DNA of 64,000 nucleotides, from NCBI GenBank assembly GCA_049649525.1, contig JBARZE010000050.1, positions 1 through 64,000 on the forward strand, in the 5' to 3' direction. Positions 1 to 6,651 of the stretch are shown piece by piece. The stretch's first letter is position 1; each line of letters starts with the position of its first letter. Position numbers and translations under genes: made by a program. A model generated the notes under the pieces. The model saw only the letters and a program-made list of their open reading frames with translations, did not search any database and was not told the origin of the DNA. This stretch comes from JAAURB01 sp049649525. Lineage in GTDB: Bacteria; Cyanobacteriota; Cyanobacteriia; Cyanobacteriales; Microcoleaceae.

Positions 1-126
1 TCGCTATGGAGTCCTAGTTATTTTGCAATTAGCTGTGGAGGTGCGCCTATTGATGCTATAGAACACTATATTAGAGAACAAAGTACCCCTAAAGGGGCAG
101 GCTCTGACCCCAACTCCGAGAGGTAG
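1..126 (+). mobile_element. IS200/IS605-type transposase, C-terminal fragment
   Basis: The reading frame that begins at base 1 runs open to a TAG at 124-126. It encodes a peptide containing LWSPSYFAISCGGAPID followed by HYIREQ. From knowledge of the family, this is the usual end of the small single-tyrosine (Y1, HUH) transposase TnpA of IS200/IS605 elements, where a W-S-x-S-Y-F segment and a G-G-A-P segment precede the final helix. The last residues (about STPKGAGSDPNSER) look unlike the family end and may be read-through into target DNA. Most of the transposase lies before the window, so its catalytic HUH and Tyr residues cannot be checked. It abuts a truncated GGDEF gene. Confidence 0.72.
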
Positions 127-587
127 AGCATTTTTCTATTGCTCTGATTGATCTGGATCATTTCAAAAACATCAATGACTCATACGGTCATCAGATGGGT
201 GATAGAGTCCTACAAGCCACTGCTAAGACGCTCAACGCTACCACACGGCAGAATGATTTTGTCGCCCGCTACGGAGGAGAGGAGTTCATTATTTTGTTTC
301 CGGACTGTGATGTAGAGGAGAGTATCATCGCTGCTCAACGCCTGCGAATTGCGGTATCAGAAATAGACTTGAATCCAATCAACATCACAACCAGTATCGG
401 AGTTGCTACCTATTTGTGTGAGGCTGATTCAACCACAGACCCGAGTGAAGTTTCGACTGATTTGATTGCCAGAGCAGACCAAGCACTTTATGCAGCAAAG
501 GAGCGTGGACGCAATCGGACAATCCACTTTAAACAGATTGGCGTATGTGATCGGTGCACATCGCGCGTCATGACTCATAATCAATGA
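108..587 (+). pseudogene. Diguanylate cyclase (GGDEF domain), 5' end lost
   Basis: The frame is open from just after a TGA at 105-107 to a stop at 587. It encodes nearly a whole GGDEF catalytic domain, which makes cyclic di-GMP from GTP. Visible motifs are the metal- and substrate-binding segment LIDLDHFKNIND (about 144-179), the active-site RYGGEEF (about 267-287), and an RxxD inhibitory site (RQND) five residues before it. The first ATG, at 195, lies after the essential Asp, so a protein from there could not be active. No ATG, GTG or TTG precedes the motif in frame. The beginning of the domain and any sensor region are missing, and an IS200-type transposase tail sits exactly there. I infer that the insertion truncated the gene. 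Expression from an unusual start is possible but unlikely. Confidence 0.75.
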
Positions 588-698
588 TTGAACTATCAAC
601 TCCGTGAGCAAGGTCGTTATCATAGAAAGTAGATAGAACACTTGCATACTCATGAGAGAGTAGTCAGTATAATTCGTTAACACTGTGGGTAATATTTT

Positions 699-2015
699 AT
701 GCGATCGCGATCCACTCGAGAAGGCTCTGTTGGATTACTAGCCCTTTTAGGACTTGGCGTATTTGCTATGGTCGTATTCTGGCTACGTGGCATTCGTCTT
801 GCGGGTCAAACTTATCAAGTTATTGTCACTTTTCCGAGTGCGGCAGGACTGCAGATGGGAACCCCGGTGCGTTATCGAGGGGTTAAAGTGGGTCGTATTA
901 TTGGGATTGATGCTGGGACAAATCAGGTTGATGTCGTCTTAGAAATCTCTCCACCGGACTTAGTCATTCCTAGCAATGTCGTGATTCAGGCGAGTCAAGC
1001 GGGATTACTCAGTGAAGGATTTGTTGATATTTTTCCGCAAGCAGATTTACCTCAAAACCTCACAGATATTGATCCCCTCAGTCCAGACTGCCCTGAAGCT
1101 GTTCTCTGCCACAATTCTCGTTTACAAGGAAACCCCGGTGCCAGTTTAGAAACACTGATTGAATCGATGGTTGAGTTCAGTGAAATTTATGCGAATCCTG
1201 ACTTTTTTAATAATATAAATACGACAGCGGCAGAGGTCAGCATTCTGGCAAAAGAAGCTACGATATTAGCGGCTAAAATGTCGAAATTAGTCGATCAAGC
1301 GACTGTCGAACTTAACGATTTAAGTCAATCGGTCGATATAGGAATTACGACTTTTTCAACAGAACTCAATACGATGTCAACCACCCTGCAAGAATCTACA
1401 AATGATGTCGTGCAAGCGACGGTCGTTTCTGCTCGTTCGGTGGAAGAAGCCGCTCGCGAAATTATTGTAATTAGTACACAAATTAATGAATTAATTGCTA
1501 ATAATCGGGGGACTTTAGTTGCGACTTTAGATAATATTAATCAAACCACAGAAGAACTAAATACGATTGTTGATAACCTCAGTCCGATTGTCGGTAAAGT
1601 CGAGCAAGGAAACTTAATTGAAAATTTAGAAATGCTTTCTAAAAATGCAGTAGAAGCCTCAGAAAATTTAAGAGATTTAACTCAAACCGTCAATGCACCA
1701 GAAAACCTGATTTTATTACAAGAAACGATTGATTCTGCTCGTTCTACCTTACAGAATTTAGAGAAAATAACATCAGATATTGACGATTTTACAGGAGATA
1801 CGAGACTGCGAGAAAATTTAAAAAATATTATTAATGGCCTTGGTAATATCCTCACCTCTACCCAAGCCTTAGAACAACAAACGGCGATTGCTGAAGCGAC
1901 CACTCCGTTAACAGAAATTGTTCGGCTTTCGGAAATTACCTATCAAATTCAGCCTTCTACTCAGTTTCAACCGCTGGAAGGTGAAATTAATCATAGTCAA
2001 GATAGTCTGGAGTAA
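699..2015 (+). CDS. MCE-domain (MlaD-like) lipid transport protein
   Basis: The 438-residue protein has one N-terminal membrane helix (about 11-29) followed by an MCE domain (about 36-113) with the typical segment PVRYRGVKVGRI. The rest is a long, Thr/Ser/Asn-rich, predicted helical tail (about 150-400). Family knowledge: MCE proteins such as MlaD and plant TGD2 form hexameric rings. They are anchored in the inner membrane and pass phospholipids or other lipids between the two envelope membranes, together with a MlaE permease and a MlaF ATPase. A MlaE-like permease lies 3.1 kb downstream on the opposite strand, and no ATPase is present in the window. ATG 699 begins just before the membrane helix, so the start is credible. 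The substrate cannot be told from sequence. Confidence 0.85.
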   Translation: MRSRSTREGSVGLLALLGLGVFAMVVFWLRGIRLAGQTYQVIVTFPSAAGLQMGTPVRYRGVKVGRIIGIDAGTNQVDVVLEISPPDLVIPSNVVIQASQAGLLSEGFVDIFPQADLPQNLTDIDPLSPDCPEAVLCHNSRLQGNPGASLETLIESMVEFSEIYANPDFFNNINTTAAEVSILAKEATILAAKMSKLVDQATVELNDLSQSVDIGITTFSTELNTMSTTLQESTNDVVQATVVSARSVEEAAREIIVISTQINELIANNRGTLVATLDNINQTTEELNTIVDNLSPIVGKVEQGNLIENLEMLSKNAVEASENLRDLTQTVNAPENLILLQETIDSARSTLQNLEKITSDIDDFTGDTRLRENLKNIINGLGNILTSTQALEQQTAIAEATTPLTEIVRLSEITYQIQPSTQFQPLEGEINHSQDSLE

Positions 2016-2027
2016 TGAATTTACCAC

Positions 2028-2060
2028 AAAAAACACAAAGGCTTATTCTCTGTGTTTTCT
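2028..2060. terminator. Bidirectional terminator between MCE gene and M50 protease
   Basis: An eight-base perfect inverted repeat, AAAACACA (2030-2037) and TGTGTTTT (2051-2058), has an A-rich left flank and a T-rich right flank. It lies between the convergent ends of the MCE gene (stop 2015) and the protease gene (stop 2093). It could therefore end transcription from both sides. Confidence 0.5.
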
Positions 2061-2092
2061 ATGCTTATTAATATTTGGCTATCTTTTTAAAG

Positions 2093-3214
2093 TTAGGCGG
2101 GTTGAACCTGTGCTTGACGCTGTAACAATTGACGAATTGAAGCTTTTTCAATCAGTCCTAAGATTGTTCCTTCTCTAACGACTGGAACTTCGTTAATTTG
2201 TTCTTTTTCCAGCAGTGTAACAACATCTAAGAGAGATTGTTCGGCATCAACTGTCATCATTTCATCGATGGGTTGCATCAGTTCTTTCACCATCACTAAC
2301 GGCCACTGAGAGGTGGGAACTTGTCGGGTTTGACTCACTTTCAATTGACCGACCCATTGTCCCTGAGAATTCGTTACAAACACTCGATGAATATTGGGGT
2401 GACCAATCAGATATTCGTTGGCTAATTCTCGTAAAGATAATTCTTCAGAAGCAATCGGACTATCGGCTGTAATCGCATCTGCGGCTGTCCATTGGGAGAG
2501 TTGACTCCGCAATTTAGCATCAAACGTTAACGCTTTAGCATTGCGTAGTAAAAACAAACCGATTAATATTGTCCAAATATTGGGGAAACTACCGGTAAGG
2601 AAAACAGGTAATAAACCAATACCAATTCCTAGCCAACCAATCCCTTGACCGACGCGACTGGCGAATAAAACGCCTTTATGAGGGTTTCCGGTCAGTTTCC
2701 AAACAGCAGCTTTGAGGACATTTCCGCCGTCTAGGGGTAAGCCGGGGATGAGGTTAAATACACCCAAAGCTAGGTTAATATAAGCCAGTAAACCAATTAT
2801 TGCCCCTGCCGCCCCCGCAACCAGGTTACTGGCTGATAGCAGGCTGAAAGCAGCAAACAGAACTAAACTGACCGCTGGCCCAGCGATGGCAATGGAAAAC
2901 GCACCTCCAGGGGTTTTTGCTTCTTTGTCGAGACTGGCTAAACCACCAAATAAAAACAAGGTAATGGATTTAACATCAATTCCTTGCCGGATAGCGACAA
3001 AACTATGCCCCAATTCGTGAGCCAGAACAGAGGCAAATAGGAGTAATGAAGCAATGAGTCCTAGGCTAAATGCACCAATAATTCCGAGTTGAGGAAATTG
3101 TGCACCTAAACTCCCTCCGTAGTTGATTGTCATTAAAGCCAGGACAATAAACCAGGACACATTGACAAAAAATGGGATACCAAATAAGTTACCTATACGA
3201 ATTGAGCCATTCAT
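2093..3214 (-). CDS. M50 family site-2 protease with CBS domains
   Basis: This is an intramembrane zinc metalloprotease of the site-2 type, 373 residues from the chosen start. The zinc motif HELGH (His66, Glu67, His70) lies in a membrane helix, and the second metal-binding segment contains PLDGGN in the usual place about 80 residues later. Several more hydrophobic segments lie between them. The last ~115 residues are a CBS pair that probably senses adenine nucleotides. Such proteases cut membrane-bound regulators, but the substrate here is unknown. The ATG at 3214 is preferred over an upstream one because GGAGGT (3222-3227 on the plus map) lies 7 bases before it. The gene converges with the MCE gene and shares a terminator with it. 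Confidence 0.88.
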   Translation of the reverse strand: MNGSIRIGNLFGIPFFVNVSWFIVLALMTINYGGSLGAQFPQLGIIGAFSLGLIASLLLFASVLAHELGHSFVAIRQGIDVKSITLFLFGGLASLDKEAKTPGGAFSIAIAGPAVSLVLFAAFSLLSASNLVAGAAGAIIGLLAYINLALGVFNLIPGLPLDGGNVLKAAVWKLTGNPHKGVLFASRVGQGIGWLGIGIGLLPVFLTGSFPNIWTILIGLFLLRNAKALTFDAKLRSQLSQWTAADAITADSPIASEELSLRELANEYLIGHPNIHRVFVTNSQGQWVGQLKVSQTRQVPTSQWPLVMVKELMQPIDEMMTVDAEQSLLDVVTLLEKEQINEVPVVREGTILGLIEKASIRQLLQRQAQVQPA

Positions 3215-3429
3215 TTTGGCTACCTCCGACGTTAATTCAAATGAGAGCAAACTTTATTTATTGCTTTGTTTTCATTGTAACGATGCGTAAATAGCAACGG
3301 CAACGTCGAATTTGCCGTGTGTACCGCCCATAATCGTTCGGTTTTCTCAATGGAAAAAATCATTATTATCTTTACGACTACCGGAAATTGCAGCAGAATC
3401 TACTTTAATTATTTTAGTGAAACTGAATT

Positions 3430-3470
3430 AAAAAATTAACCTGCCTCATCTAATATAGATGAAACAGGTT
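3430..3470 (-). terminator. Intrinsic terminator downstream of the Tyr-rich peptide genes
   Basis: The outer stem AACCTG (3438-3443) pairs with CAGGTT (3465-3470), and an inner TCATCT pairs with AGATGA around a five-base loop. On the minus strand the hairpin is followed directly by an AATTTTTT tract. It lies about 70 bases after the stop of the 70-residue peptide gene and is the expected end of its transcript. Confidence 0.65.
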
Positions 3471-3536
3471 TTTGAAACGAGTTAAAGGATGCTATTAATA
3501 TGCTGTTATGTCAGCACTTTTTATGCATTAATCGCA

Positions 3537-3749
3537 TTAGTAGCAGTTACTACCGTAGCCATAGGAAGCACTGCGGTAACGAGGGCTGTAGTAACTACGA
3601 CGGCTATTATACCGAGGGCGATAACCATAGTTAGATTGACGATATCCATAGCTACGATAACCACTATAATAGCCACAGCCACCGTTAACAGTGGAGGATT
3701 CTTCTGTGGTGATTTCAGTAAATAGGTTTTGAGTTTTGTCCTGTGCCAT
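3537..3749 (-). CDS. Gly-Gly leader peptide with Tyr/Arg/Gly/Ser-rich core (copy 1)
   Basis: The 70-residue product has a 24-residue leader (MAQDKTQNLFTEITTEESS, then TVNGG), acidic and ending in Gly-Gly. Leaders of this form are found on bacteriocin-like and RiPP precursors cut by C39-peptidase transporters. The remaining 46 residues start with Cys and end Asn-Cys-Tyr. They contain 14 Tyr, 8 Arg and no acidic residue, in short YGYR / YRPRY-like units. Residues 1-25 are identical to those of the neighbouring copy, and the ends (SASYGYGSNCY, QASYGYGSNCY) are nearly so, while the middle differs. This suggests duplication followed by core divergence. No modifying enzyme or peptidase-transporter is present nearby, so modification is unproven. 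It may instead be a structural or antimicrobial Tyr-rich peptide. The function is unknown. Confidence 0.72.
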   Translation of the reverse strand: MAQDKTQNLFTEITTEESSTVNGGCGYYSGYRSYGYRQSNYGYRPRYNSRRSYYSPRYRSASYGYGSNCY

Positions 3750-3867
3750 TGGATTAATTCCCTAATTCGAGAAGAGATAAATAATAATAGTGATGCATTT
3801 CGATGGTTGAGTCAGACTGGATGAGACTATAACTTGCAGCGTTTTTTACATCAACAAGTTATTGCAG

Positions 3868-3891
3868 TTGTGCCAGGGTATCCCAGCACAA
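3868..3891 (-). terminator. Hairpin just after Tyr-rich peptide copy 2
   Basis: TTGTGC (3868-3873) pairs with GCACAA (3886-3891), with an inner CCC/GGG pairing and a three-base loop. It begins 9 bases after the stop of peptide copy 2. No U-tract follows on the minus strand. It could be a weak terminator or an mRNA 3'-stabilising hairpin between the two peptide genes, allowing read-through into copy 1. Confidence 0.4.
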
Positions 3892-3899
3892 TTTAGGCA

Positions 3900-4118
3900 T
3901 TAGTAGCAGTTACTACCGTAGCCATAGCTAGCTTGACGGTAACCACTGCCATAACCATAGCTATAATAGCGAGGGCGATAGCTGTAGTAGCGAGGGCGAT
4001 AACCATAGCTTGCTTTACGATAACCACCATAGCTACCGTAGTAGCAACCCCCATTAACAGTGGAGGATTCTTCTGTAGTAATTTCGGTGAATAAGTTTTG
4101 AGTTTTGTCCTGTGCCAT
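3900..4118 (-). CDS. Gly-Gly leader peptide with Tyr-rich core (copy 2)
   Basis: The 72-residue product is a paralogue of the peptide 150 bases downstream. The first 25 residues, including the Gly-Gly and following Cys, are identical. The 48-residue core holds 17 Tyr, 6 Arg and 1 Lys, with an internal tandem repeat (YRPRYYSY twice), and ends with Cys-Tyr. Both genes share similar bases around the start (GAATTAATCT/C before ATG), so the duplication includes the leader-coding region and its ribosome-binding region. If Gly-Gly processing occurs, the released peptide would carry an N-terminal Cys and a penultimate Cys. A disulfide-closed or crosslinked loop would then be possible (inference). No maturase is adjacent. 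I cannot assign a known family. Confidence 0.72.
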   Translation of the reverse strand: MAQDKTQNLFTEITTEESSTVNGGCYYGSYGGYRKASYGYRPRYYSYRPRYYSYGYGSGYRQASYGYGSNCY

Positions 4119-4630
4119 TAGATTAATTCTCTTAGGATTGAAACGGTTTACATTATTTAGCGATGCATCATAAGGATACTGCTAATCTATCAGTTTCCCT
4201 CAGCTAAAATGTGAGGGTTTTCAGAATAACTTCTGATATTTTTTACTTCTAGGTAAGAACTTGGATTTCCGGAAGTTTTCTAAACTTAAATATGAGATTA
4301 TTTCATCTAATATCCCAGTAGAATTTAGCCGTGTATCCGAGTCTCTATCTCTACCTATATCATTCAGTAAAAGTTGAACTATCGCGGGTTAATACGAGAG
4401 CAAAACTTTATTATACAGGGTAATACAAGAATCAAATAAGAGCTGTTTTTCACTCCTTTGAAGCTTGCCCCGTTAGATATTATGTTCCTCTATTGCAGCT
4501 ATAAATCAGGATAGTTTAGATAAATTTTTAGTTCAATTGAAATTGAGGCACTAAAATTTTCTAGGACTAGTTTTGTTCACTCAAGTCGCTTATTTGAGTG
4601 ACCTTCCCGCTAGCCCTAGTAGGATGATTA
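4119..4630. other. Intergenic region upstream of the Tyr-rich peptides
   Basis: About 510 AT-rich bases hold no convincing coding frame. The part next to 4118 should contain the promoter of the peptide genes. The part near 4561-4619 forms a long hairpin described separately. I looked for a third Gly-Gly leader (the TVNGG-coding segment) on both strands and did not find one. Confidence 0.6.
4561..4619. repeat. Long imperfect hairpin downstream of the DUF3119 gene
   Basis: Two nested inverted repeats occur here. The outer pair, CTAGGACTAG (4561-4570) and CTAGCCCTAG (4610-4619), has one mismatch. The inner pair, TCACTCAA (4577-4584) and TTGAGTGA (4594-4601), is perfect. The structure begins 12 bases after the end of the minus-strand DUF3119 gene. 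It has no clear U-tract, so it may be a terminator, a protein-binding site or a small repeat element. Confidence 0.45.
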
Positions 4631-5035
4631 TTAATTCGGATTATTCTTGATTTCGCCGCAGTATTTTTCTAGGCAAATCCGGAGGGTTTTGGCATCAAAT
4701 ATAATCGGTAAAAAGTGGATACTCTTAATCTCCCGAAAATAAAATAAAATGGGAATGGGAGACCAAAAAATTTCCCAGTTTAACCAATCTTGATAAGGGA
4801 AACGCCGGATTAATTTTCCGGAACGACAAACATCCAAATCTGTTGGTGTAAACTGCAGGCGAATTGTAACGGTTTGGAATAGAAGAAAGACACCAAACAA
4901 GCCAATAATTAAGGCGAGCCAGGGTTGTAATAAAAGTATGGGAATTGCGGCGAGTACGAGGATAATGGGAATAGCATAACTGGGTGAAAGTTCTACTGTT
5001 TCCTGGGATGAAGTCGTTGATGGTGATGTCGTCAT
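4631..5035 (-). CDS. DUF3119 family membrane protein
   Basis: The 134-residue protein (from ATG 5035) has a Ser/Thr-rich N-terminus and two adjacent hydrophobic segments (about residues 19-52). A soluble C-terminal part follows with F-R-E-I-K-S-I-H-F-L-P-I-I-F-D, which resembles the PH-like end of DUF3119 proteins known from cyanobacteria and plastids. An in-frame GTG at 5074 would add 13 residues. The ATG is preferred because it starts the Ser/Thr-rich head, although no good ribosome-binding site precedes either. It lies 108 bases downstream of the MlaE-like permease gene on the same strand and may be co-transcribed with it. That suggests, but does not prove, a role near lipid transport. Confidence 0.65.
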   Translation of the reverse strand: MTTSPSTTSSQETVELSPSYAIPIILVLAAIPILLLQPWLALIIGLFGVFLLFQTVTIRLQFTPTDLDVCRSGKLIRRFPYQDWLNWEIFWSPIPILFYFREIKSIHFLPIIFDAKTLRICLEKYCGEIKNNPN

Positions 5036-5143
5036 GGGGGATTCAATTAATAAATTCAACACTATAACTGGCACGACTGTCAGTTGTGATGTTTATTAAT
5101 GTTACCAAACCTCACCCAGACTTCATTTAGCAGTCAGCTTAAG

Positions 5144-5977
5144 TTAACTTCCTTGCAGCACAGCACCCCCTGCGCCTTGAAACATTAACCAGGATAAAAA
5201 GAAATCCAGAATAAAAATTGAGAGTAACGCTGTTACAACTGCAGTTGTGGTTGATTGACCTACCCCTTTTGCTCCTCCGGTAGTCGTCAGTCCCCAACTT
5301 GTGCCAATCACAGCAATCACCCCACCAAATATAAACGACTTAATCTCTCCACTACATACATCCCAAACTGTGAGAAAATTCCGGACAGAATCTAAAAAAA
5401 CTGTGTAAGAGATTTCGTATAAGTTTTCGGCAATTAACATTCCTCCCGCTAAACCTATCACTAAGCAAATAATGGTGAGTAGGGGCAACATCAGGCAACA
5501 AGCAATCACACGAGGAATGACCAGGTAATCTACAGGGTCTGTTTTTAGCATATACAGCGCGTCAATTTGTTCTGTTACCTGCATAGTTCCGAGCTCAGCG
5601 GCAAATGCAGAACAAACTCGTCCAGCCACAATTACAGAAGTTAACACGGGACTTAATTCTCGCGCTAAAGATAATGCTAGAACTCCTCCAACAAAGTTAA
5701 CAGCCCCTAAGCTGAGAAATTCTTGCGCGACTTGAATGGTAAAGACCATCCCCACAAAACTAGCGGTTAACAGGGCAATTAGCAAAGACCCAGGGCCGAC
5801 TGCAACCATCTGTTCCAGGGTATTACGGCGATGAATTTTACCTTGGATTAAATGAACCAACACCTGTCCGCCTAACAACGTAGCAGCGGTAAGTCGTCGG
5901 CTCCACTTTCTAAAGCTCGTTTGAGTGAGGGGTTTTTTCAAAGGATTATTTAGATGAGACAACAACAAAAAGTACAA
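5144..5977 (-). CDS. MlaE-type ABC lipid transporter permease
   Basis: The 277-residue protein matches the MlaE/YrbE (TGD1-like) permease family. It has an N-terminal interface helix region, the conserved block with VGPGSLLIALLTASFVGMVF (about 60-79), and A-R-E-L-S-P-V-L-T and AELGTMQVTEQIDAL segments that contact the ATPase. It then has several membrane helices to the end. The family moves lipids between the membranes together with an MCE protein; one lies 3 kb away at 699-2015. The ATPase is not in this window and probably sits elsewhere, as is common in cyanobacteria. The longest frame starts at a TTG at 5977; a shorter start cannot be excluded. The gene diverges from the small membrane protein gene at 6131. 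Confidence 0.88.
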   Translation of the reverse strand: MYFLLLSHLNNPLKKPLTQTSFRKWSRRLTAATLLGGQVLVHLIQGKIHRRNTLEQMVAVGPGSLLIALLTASFVGMVFTIQVAQEFLSLGAVNFVGGVLALSLARELSPVLTSVIVAGRVCSAFAAELGTMQVTEQIDALYMLKTDPVDYLVIPRVIACCLMLPLLTIICLVIGLAGGMLIAENLYEISYTVFLDSVRNFLTVWDVCSGEIKSFIFGGVIAVIGTSWGLTTTGGAKGVGQSTTTAVVTALLSIFILDFFLSWLMFQGAGGAVLQGS

Positions 5978-6130
5978 GCTTATCTACAAATCTTAAATAA
6001 CATTTTTGAACATAAATTTAAGATTTCTCACAGATGCGTAAAAACTGAGCGATCGCTTCTATCTTAGAAGTTGATGCATCAAATCTATATTTCTGCTAAT
6101 CGTAGATCCACTTTATTTTAAACCATTCCG

Positions 6131-6412
6131 ATGAGTATTTTTTCTGATTTCTTCCGCTCGTTGCTGCTGACGATGGTTCTCAGCTTTGTGACTCCGATTC
6201 TTCTGTTGGTCGGAGGATTGATTAGTTTTATATTAATTGGTCATCTACCTCAACTCGCTGCCTTGGGTCAGGTTTGTAGTCACCAACTTTTACTGTTTCT
6301 GGCGGTTTTTGGCCGGGGAAATCCTTTTGAAGGTTGTTTGATTATTGGGATTACTTGCAGTTTCGTTGGGGCTTTATTTGATACTTACGCCTCTTATAGC
6401 AGTCCTAAATAA
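6131..6412 (+). CDS. Small hydrophobic membrane protein
   Basis: The 93-residue product has two or three predicted membrane helices (about 11-36, 45-60 and 67-85) and little else. It resembles small conserved proteins seen in cyanobacteria, but I cannot name a family. It is preceded by a divergent intergenic region shared with the MlaE permease gene. An ATG start and uniform codon use support it as a real gene. It does not overlap any competing gene. Confidence 0.6.
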   Translation: MSIFSDFFRSLLLTMVLSFVTPILLLVGGLISFILIGHLPQLAALGQVCSHQLLLFLAVFGRGNPFEGCLIIGITCSFVGALFDTYASYSSPK

Positions 6413-6651
6413 CTTTTTACCACTCTAGACTATCTCATAGACAACGTATTTTTGTGCTTGTTTTTCAGATACTCTGGCAAATTTTTTGTTAGAATCGGTG
6501 ATTGTTCTAATTAAATGAATTCTCTATTTTTGCGGACAATTATCCCAAATTTTTACCTTTTTCCAGTGATTTCTAGGTTATCCGTCAGTTGGAATCATCT
6601 TAGTGATTGTATCTCTTGCTTTGTAACTCAATAATCATCAGGGGCGTATGA

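Noticed and set aside
3489..3725. Plus-strand frame across the Tyr-rich peptide gene
   Set aside because: It is the antisense of copy 1 with low-complexity Ala/Thr/Ile composition; the minus-strand peptide has a paralogue with identical leader, so that strand is the coding one.
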